Origin: an uncultured bacterium
GTDB lineage: Bacteria > Verrucomicrobiota > Kiritimatiellia > RFP12 > UBA1067
Length of the DNA stretch: 38,810 nt
Reading direction: 5' to 3'
NCBI GenBank assembly: GCA_902801025.1
Contig: CADCGZ010000040.1
Span: 1-38,810 of the forward strand
This document shows positions 34,506 through 38,810 of the stretch, piece by piece; the first letter of the stretch is position 1, and each line of letters opens with the position of its first letter. The notes beneath the pieces are model-generated. The model worked only from the letters and a program-made list of their open reading frames with translations. It was not told where the DNA came from and did not search any database. Both the position numbers and the translations under genes were made by a program.

Positions 34506-35906
34506 TTACATCCCGCCGCGGCCGCGAAGCGAGCCGTGCGACAGGAAGCCCTCGTACTTGCGGACGAGGAGATGCGACTCCATGATGCGGAGCGTATCAA
34601 GCGCGACGCCCACGATAATGAGGAGCGACGTGCCGCCGAAAAACGACGCAATCACCCACGGGAGACGCATCCAGCCCATGAGGAGCATCGGGATCAGCGC
34701 AACGATGAGAAGCCCCGTGCCGCCGATGAGCGTGATTTTCGTCATCAGGTCGTCGAGGTACTCGGCTGTCGCGCGGCCAGGGCGGATGCCAGGGACGTAG
34801 CTGCCGTCCTTCTTGAGGTTGTCGGAGATGTCGATGGCGTTGAACTGCGTAGCAACCCAGAAGAACGCGAAGAACATGATGAGGGCGGCGTAGATGACGA
34901 CGTGGAGCGCAGAGCCCGGGTCGGCGAGCGCCTGGCCGAAGCCGTTGAGCTTGCCGGAGATGCCGCCGGAAGTCGCGTCGGTCATCTTGACGAGGATCGC
35001 CGCGGGAATCTGGATGAGCGGCTGGGCAAAGATGATCGGCATGACGCCCGTGTAGTTCACGCGCAGCGGCATGAACGTCTGCTGCATGCCGTAGGTGTTG
35101 CCGCCGCCAACCGAGCGGCGCGTCGAGTGGATCGCGACCTTCCTGACGCCCTGCGTGAGCATAACGGTGCCCATGACGACGATGAGGAAGAAGAGTATGA
35201 GGATCGGAAGCTCGGCGATCGGGGCTGAGGCCTTGACGCCGGCGAGGCCGAAGTAGCGCTCCCATGCGCCGATGAGCGCCTGGGGGAGACGAGACGTGAT
35301 ATTGATCATGATGATCAGCGAAGCGCCGTTGCCGATGCCGAAGGTGGTGATCTGGTCGGCGAGCCACATGACGAAGAGAGAGGCGGTCGTCATGCCGATC
35401 ACCGTCATCAGGTGGAAGCCGATGCCGGGATTCGCGACGATCTCGGTGCCCGCGAACGCAGGGCCGAGCATCGCCGGGTGGCTGAGGACGGTCGCGATGC
35501 CCCAGGACTGCACGACGCAGAGGACGATCGTGAGGTAGCGCGTGATCTGCGCGAGCTGCTGGCGGCCCGACTCGCCTTCCTTCTTAAGTTTCTCGAGCGC
35601 GGGGATGACCGAGCCGAGGAGCTGAATGACGATCTGCGCCGAGATGTAGGGCCAGATCGAGAGGAAGCCGATGGCGCACTGGCCGAGCGCGCCGCCCGTG
35701 AAGACCTCGAACCAGTCGAGCATGCCGCCGCCCGCGCCCTGGCTCTTGAAGTCAGCTATGATGCGCTGAAGCGCCTGCCAGTCGACGCCAGGCGTCGGAA
35801 TCTGCGAAACAAGACGGCACACGAACACGAGGCCGAGCGTAATCAAGATTTTCTTCCGAAGCTCCGGGATGCGGAACGCGTTCGAAAAGCCCTTCATCAT
35901 CGCCAT
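34506..35906 (-). CDS. secY: Protein translocase subunit SecY
   Basis: Pore subunit of the Sec translocon, 466 residues, with the ten membrane helices expected. Typical marks are the N-terminus AFRIPELRKKILITLGLVFVCRLVSQIPTPGVD, the plug-region text, GNGASLIIMINI, and the conserved cytosolic loop LKKDGSYVPGIRPGRATAEYLDDLM. It has its own strong promoter (TTGAAA and TATAAT) and lies after smpB, not within the ribosomal-protein spc operon where secY usually lives. Two ATG codons near the start (35906 and 35900) are both possible. Confidence 0.97.
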   Translation of the reverse strand: MAMMKGFSNAFRIPELRKKILITLGLVFVCRLVSQIPTPGVDWQALQRIIADFKSQGAGGGMLDWFEVFTGGALGQCAIGFLSIWPYISAQIVIQLLGSVIPALEKLKKEGESGRQQLAQITRYLTIVLCVVQSWGIATVLSHPAMLGPAFAGTEIVANPGIGFHLMTVIGMTTASLFVMWLADQITTFGIGNGASLIIMINITSRLPQALIGAWERYFGLAGVKASAPIAELPILILFFLIVVMGTVMLTQGVRKVAIHSTRRSVGGGNTYGMQQTFMPLRVNYTGVMPIIFAQPLIQIPAAILVKMTDATSGGISGKLNGFGQALADPGSALHVVIYAALIMFFAFFWVATQFNAIDISDNLKKDGSYVPGIRPGRATAEYLDDLMTKITLIGGTGLLIVALIPMLLMGWMRLPWVIASFFGGTSLLIIVGVALDTLRIMESHLLVRKYEGFLSHGSLRGRGGM

Positions 35907-35947
35907 TTTTTGATCTCTCTTTCCTTCTTTTGCGAAAACTTTTGTGT

Positions 35948-35977
35948 ATTATATCAAAAATCAGTCGCCCCTTTCAA
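35948..35977 (-). promoter_or_regulatory. secY promoter
   Basis: Minus-strand TTGAAA (35977-35972), 18-bp spacer, extended -10 TGATATAAT with hexamer 35953-35948. The -35 is inside the end of smpB. Leader about 35 nt. Confidence 0.7.
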
Positions 35978-36413
35978 GGTCACGCCGCATTGCTTTTTTC
36001 TTGAGCGCGTCGCGCTTGTCATGGAGCTGCTTGCCGCGGCACACGCCGAGGTCGACTTTTACGCGGCCGTTCTTGAGGAAAACCCTGAGCGGAATGAGCG
36101 TAAGCCCCTTCGCCTCGGTCTTGAGCTGGAGGTCGCGCACCTCCTTCGCGTGGACGAGGAGCTTGCGCATCGACTTCGGCTCGTGGTTGAAGCGGTTGCC
36201 GAACTTGTAGGCCGCGATGTCTGCACCGACGAGCCAGAGCTCGCCCTTGAGGACCGCGCCGTAACTCCCAGAAAGCGAAATCTCCCCGTGGCGGACGCTT
36301 TTCACCTCGGTTCCCGTAAGCACTATACCGCACTCGATCGTCTCGAGCACGGTATAGTCATGCCTCGCCTTCCTGTTCTCGGCGAAGACCGGATTGAACT
36401 TCTTGTCCGCCAC
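35961..36413 (-). CDS. smpB: SsrA-binding protein SmpB
   Basis: Delivers tmRNA to stalled ribosomes; 150 residues. Family text ENRKARHDYTVLETIECGIVLTGTEVKSVR, LHDKRDALKKKAMRR at the C-terminus, and GKQLHDKRD are all present. The start is GTG 36413, directly after the rpoZ stop (TAAGTG), so translation is coupled. The ssrA gene is not in the window. Confidence 0.97.
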   Translation of the reverse strand: MADKKFNPVFAENRKARHDYTVLETIECGIVLTGTEVKSVRHGEISLSGSYGAVLKGELWLVGADIAAYKFGNRFNHEPKSMRKLLVHAKEVRDLQLKTEAKGLTLIPLRVFLKNGRVKVDLGVCRGKQLHDKRDALKKKAMRRDLERGD

Positions 36414-36692
36414 TTAGTCCGAGTAGAGCGAATTCACGTTGACGTGCTTCTGGTTCCACTTCGTCTTGGCCTCTTCGGCCTTGGCGATGGCGTCGAAGTC
36501 GATTTCGGCGATAAGCTTGCCCTCGGCAACCTCGCGGAGCGCGATGTCGCACTTGTCCTCGTCGAGCGACTGGGGCTTCACGAGCGGCTTCGCGCCGTTG
36601 ATGAGCTCGCGCTCGCGCTTGGAAATGAGGTTCACCAGCACAGGAACAGAAGGAATCTTCTCGTGGGCCTTCTTTAAAAGTTCATTGTTCAT
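36414..36692 (-). CDS. rpoZ: RNA polymerase omega subunit
   Basis: 92 residues. VPVLVNLISKRERELINGAKPLVKP and CDIALREVAEGKL match the conserved omega core (helices near the beta-prime clamp). It starts at ATG 36692 with GGAG upstream and its own extended -10, and is immediately followed by smpB. Confidence 0.88.
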   Translation of the reverse strand: MNNELLKKAHEKIPSVPVLVNLISKRERELINGAKPLVKPQSLDEDKCDIALREVAEGKLIAEIDFDAIAKAEEAKTKWNQKHVNVNSLYSD

Positions 36693-36720
36693 CTCTGTCT
36701 TTTCTCCGTTGGAAGCGCGT

Positions 36721-36726
36721 ATTATA
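36721..36726 (-). promoter_or_regulatory. Extended -10 promoter of rpoZ-smpB
   Basis: Minus-strand TGATATAAT, hexamer 36726-36721; predicted start near 36714, a 22-nt leader with GGAG before ATG 36692. The -35 would lie in the end of the ThyX-like gene. Confidence 0.6.
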
Positions 36727-36731
36727 TCAAA

Positions 36732-37286
36732 TTATTTCACTTCGCGGTAGGCGTCTACTGCTTTTTTCCACGCGGTGGTGCCGCAATAGCCGCACGGCTT
36801 GAACTCGGGGCAGAACCCGCGATAGACGCATTCGGGAACACAGCAGGCCGCGACCTCGGGCTCCTTTTTAGCGATTTCATCGACTACGGCCTTCCACGCT
36901 TCGCGCGTCTCCGCGCTCGCCTGCCCGCAGAGGCGGCGGCGCGAAATGAACATCACGGACTGGGCGTTTGCGAAGCATTCGTGCACGACTGGCGCGTCCT
37001 GGCGGTTCGCGTCGCGCTGGACGCCTGTCCTGTCGGTGCGCTGGGTCGATACGAAGTGCTCGATGCCGAATTTATGGCGCACGAAGTGGACACTCACCCA
37101 GTAAGGCAAGTCCATCCACTTCCAGTTGAAGCAGAGCTTGCGGACTGGCGAATGCTCCGCGAGCAGAATGCGCTTCTTCCACTTGGAGCTCGGTTCGCCC
37201 TCGCCCTCCTCGCGGCGGATCGTCGTGCGGGCCGCGTCGGCGACCTCGCGCCACGTGCCCTTGACCTTCAGGAACTTGATTTTCAT
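36732..37286 (-). CDS. Short ThyX-like (FAD-dependent thymidylate synthase family) protein
   Basis: 184 residues, against 210-250 for typical ThyX. The signature RHRX7S is present as RHKX7S (Arg70-Ser80). HSPVRKLCF resembles the upstream SPFEH segment, and RLCGQASAETREAW fits the later substrate-binding AQxEIR block. The C-terminus has an added Cys cluster (CCVPECVYRGFCPEFKPCGYC) that could bind metal. So dTMP synthesis is possible but other flavin chemistry cannot be excluded. Strong GGAGG site before ATG 37286, which overlaps the protease stop (ATGA). Confidence 0.7.
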   Translation of the reverse strand: MKIKFLKVKGTWREVADAARTTIRREEGEGEPSSKWKKRILLAEHSPVRKLCFNWKWMDLPYWVSVHFVRHKFGIEHFVSTQRTDRTGVQRDANRQDAPVVHECFANAQSVMFISRRRLCGQASAETREAWKAVVDEIAKKEPEVAACCVPECVYRGFCPEFKPCGYCGTTAWKKAVDAYREVK

Positions 37287-38206
37287 TTCATTACCTCCAC
37301 TGTTGAACCGTGTAGAACATGTTGATCGTGTAGAATTTCTGCATTTGCCTGGCGCGGGCGAAACGCGACGCGCCGCCAGCCAATGAGCAAATCGTTCTTT
37401 AGAAGCGCGTCCGCCCCGATGCGGTTCATCGGCTCCGCAACGACCATTGGGCTTATCGACACCGGAATCCCGAGGTCGAGCTCGCCTGGCTTCCCGACCA
37501 CCGGCGCGAGAGACGAGCCGCTACCGTTCACGTCAGTGGCGGAGATTTCGACTTTCGCGTCTGTAGTAGGCCAGCCGGTTTCGCGTCCAAGAAACGTCAT
37601 CGACGCCGCGGAATCGACGATAAGCGGAATCTCCTTCTCGCCATAGCGCGCCTTGAGGGCAATGCTGAAGGGATCGGATGCCGCGCGATCGACGGCGTTC
37701 GTGAACCCCGCAAGACGCGCGCGCGCTGGCGCAAAGACGACCTCGCCCGCGCCCAAGGAGACGAGCGTCGTGACACGCCCGACGACGTTCATGCCTATTA
37801 CGCCGTCGATCTTCTCGCCGATCCCCTTCGGGAAATGCGAGATGTCGAGCACCATCACGTCGAAGTCGCCAAACTCCGCCGCGCCGATCTTGAACGAATC
37901 GGCATGCACGAGCGACGGCGAGCCCTCGACATTCGTTACGCCTGCGAGGACTACCTTCTCGAGCTTGTGGTCCTTGAGCTCGCGCTCAACGAAGCCCTTG
38001 TCGAGCGTCGTATGTGTCGCACCGGTATCGAAGAGAAGCGTGCAGGGCTTTCCGTCCACTTCGCCGCGAACGATCGGCATGTTGTTGCCAAGGACGCGAA
38101 CCGCGACAGGAGTGTCGTTGGTCGGCGCCGTCTCGGGAAGGAACGGCACCCGCCCCGCAAAGGCAGACGTCGCGGCAAGGGCAAAAAGTGTCGCAAGCGC
38201 CTTCAT
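37283..38206 (-). CDS. Secreted bilobed retropepsin-like aspartyl protease
   Basis: 307 residues with a signal peptide (MKALATLFALAATSAFA). Lobe one has the catalytic DTG (Asp60, FDTGATHTTLD) and an IDGVIGMNVVGR segment; lobe two repeats the fold with DSA (Asp198, VDSAASMTFLG) and IGADALLKNDLL. Both Asp residues are kept but the second Thr-Gly is replaced by Ser-Ala. It follows leuS with a 12-bp gap and no clear ribosome site, and overlaps the ThyX-like start by 4 bp. Substrate unknown. Confidence 0.82.
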   Translation of the reverse strand: MKALATLFALAATSAFAGRVPFLPETAPTNDTPVAVRVLGNNMPIVRGEVDGKPCTLLFDTGATHTTLDKGFVERELKDHKLEKVVLAGVTNVEGSPSLVHADSFKIGAAEFGDFDVMVLDISHFPKGIGEKIDGVIGMNVVGRVTTLVSLGAGEVVFAPARARLAGFTNAVDRAASDPFSIALKARYGEKEIPLIVDSAASMTFLGRETGWPTTDAKVEISATDVNGSGSSLAPVVGKPGELDLGIPVSISPMVVAEPMNRIGADALLKNDLLIGWRRVAFRPRQANAEILHDQHVLHGSTVEVMK

Positions 38207-38218
38207 CGGGACGGTTCG

Positions 38219-38810
38219 TCAGCGGACTACGAAATTGACCATGCGCTTCGGGACGGCGACGACCTTGACGATCGTCTTGCCTTCGAGGAACTTGGCGACG
38301 TCGGCGTTCGCCTTTGCCGCGGCTTCCATCTCGGCAGGAGTCGCCGCGACGGGAACCATGACGCGCCCACGGAGCTTGCCCATGACCTGAACGGGAATCT
38401 CGATCTCGTCCTCGACGAGCGCTGCGGGGTCGAACTTGGGCCACGGCTCGTATGCTAGCGACTTGTCGTGGCCGAGGAACTGCCAAAGCTCCTCGCCAAG
38501 GTGTGGCGCAAACGGCGAGAGGCAGAGGACAAAGGTCTCAAGGAACGGACGGGGAAGACCAGTCTCCCCCGCACCCTCACTAGCGGAACTTGAGCTTTTT
38601 GCGTGCTCCTCCGCCTCGTTCACAAACACCATCATCGCGGAGATGCCGGTGTTGAAATTCATCGTCTCGAGGTCTTCACCGACCTTCTTGACCATCGCGG
38701 CGAGACTTTTCGCCTCGGCCTTGGTCATCGCACGGTCGACGACAGGCGTCTCGGTGACGAGGCGGTTGGCGCGCTTGAGGAAGCGATACACGCCCTCGAC
38801 GCCCTTGGTG
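38219..38810 (-). CDS. leuS: Leucyl-tRNA synthetase, C-terminal part
   Basis: About 196 C-terminal residues; the gene runs past the window end. KGVEGVYRFLKRANRLV, the anticodon-binding helices (FVLCLSPFAPHLGEELW) and the C-terminal domain IPVQVMGKLRGRVMVP...GKTIVKVVAVPKRMVNFVV are those of bacterial LeuRS. A Ser/Ala/Gly-rich stretch (KSSSSASEGAGE) lies in an otherwise conserved helical linker. Confidence 0.95.
   Translation of the reverse strand, partial: TKGVEGVYRFLKRANRLVTETPVVDRAMTKAEAKSLAAMVKKVGEDLETMNFNTGISAMMVFVNEAEEHAKSSSSASEGAGETGLPRPFLETFVLCLSPFAPHLGEELWQFLGHDKSLAYEPWPKFDPAALVEDEIEIPVQVMGKLRGRVMVPVAATPAEMEAAAKANADVAKFLEGKTIVKVVAVPKRMVNFVVR

Overview
The window is about 38.8 kb of GC-rich bacterial chromosome, nearly all coding, with no phage, plasmid or insertion-sequence genes. 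Several traits together suggest the PVC group, most likely an uncultured gut-type Kiritimatiellota or Lentisphaerota: Tat-exported Gfo/Idh oxidoreductases, a DUF1080 protein, a DUF4838 lipoprotein, a PEP-CTERM protein, a 2600-residue secreted DUF2341/LamG/MBG protein, an orphan secretin, and many proteins with lipoboxes or signal peptides. This placement is inference from gene content; no marker phylogeny could be run.

Layout. 1-5636: a tetR-adaptor-RND permease-outer-membrane-factor efflux operon (minus strand) with a near-consensus promoter carrying a perfect dyad operator. Two of its genes look damaged: the adaptor has a frameshift and the permease lacks about 52 residues of the porter domain. 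5660-7857: an exported metallophosphoesterase and a ComF-type phosphoribosyltransferase (minus). 7917-10444: the only plus-strand cassette, an exported Gfo/Idh oxidoreductase and a DUF1080 protein, a pairing linked to 3-keto-sugar chemistry. 10441-23234: a probable minus-strand operon of a small secreted protein, the giant surface protein, a PEP-CTERM protein, a membrane/TPR protein and a cysteine synthase. A run of ten G lies in its leader. 23262-26108: an SPFH protein with a clear terminator, and a DUF4838 lipoprotein. 26135-26399: tRNA-Arg, initiator tRNA-Met and tRNA-Pro.

26463-32486: a tightly coupled operon of orphan secretin, DUF481 outer-membrane protein, B12-type radical SAM protein, mannose-1-phosphate guanylyltransferase and TruA. 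The last two genes carry in-frame repeat insertions, a 21-bp minisatellite in manC and a palindromic REPIN-like element at the start of truA, that share the core TTAGGGTC. 32492-34461: an exported Gfo/Idh oxidoreductase and a GtrA-type membrane protein behind a 12-bp dyad. 34506-38810: housekeeping genes in the order leuS (partial), retropepsin-like protease, short ThyX-like protein, rpoZ, smpB, secY.

Promoter grammar is unusually readable. Most upstream regions carry an extended -10 box (TGnTATAAT or TGnTATACT) with a weak -35. In five genes that box lies so close to the start codon that the mRNA should be leaderless; the others have ordinary leaders with AAGGAG-like ribosome sites. No clear new multi-gene defence or biosynthetic system was found. 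The strongest novel leads are the repeat insertions in manC and truA, the decaying efflux pump, the leaderless promoter set, and the giant surface-protein operon with its poly-G leader.
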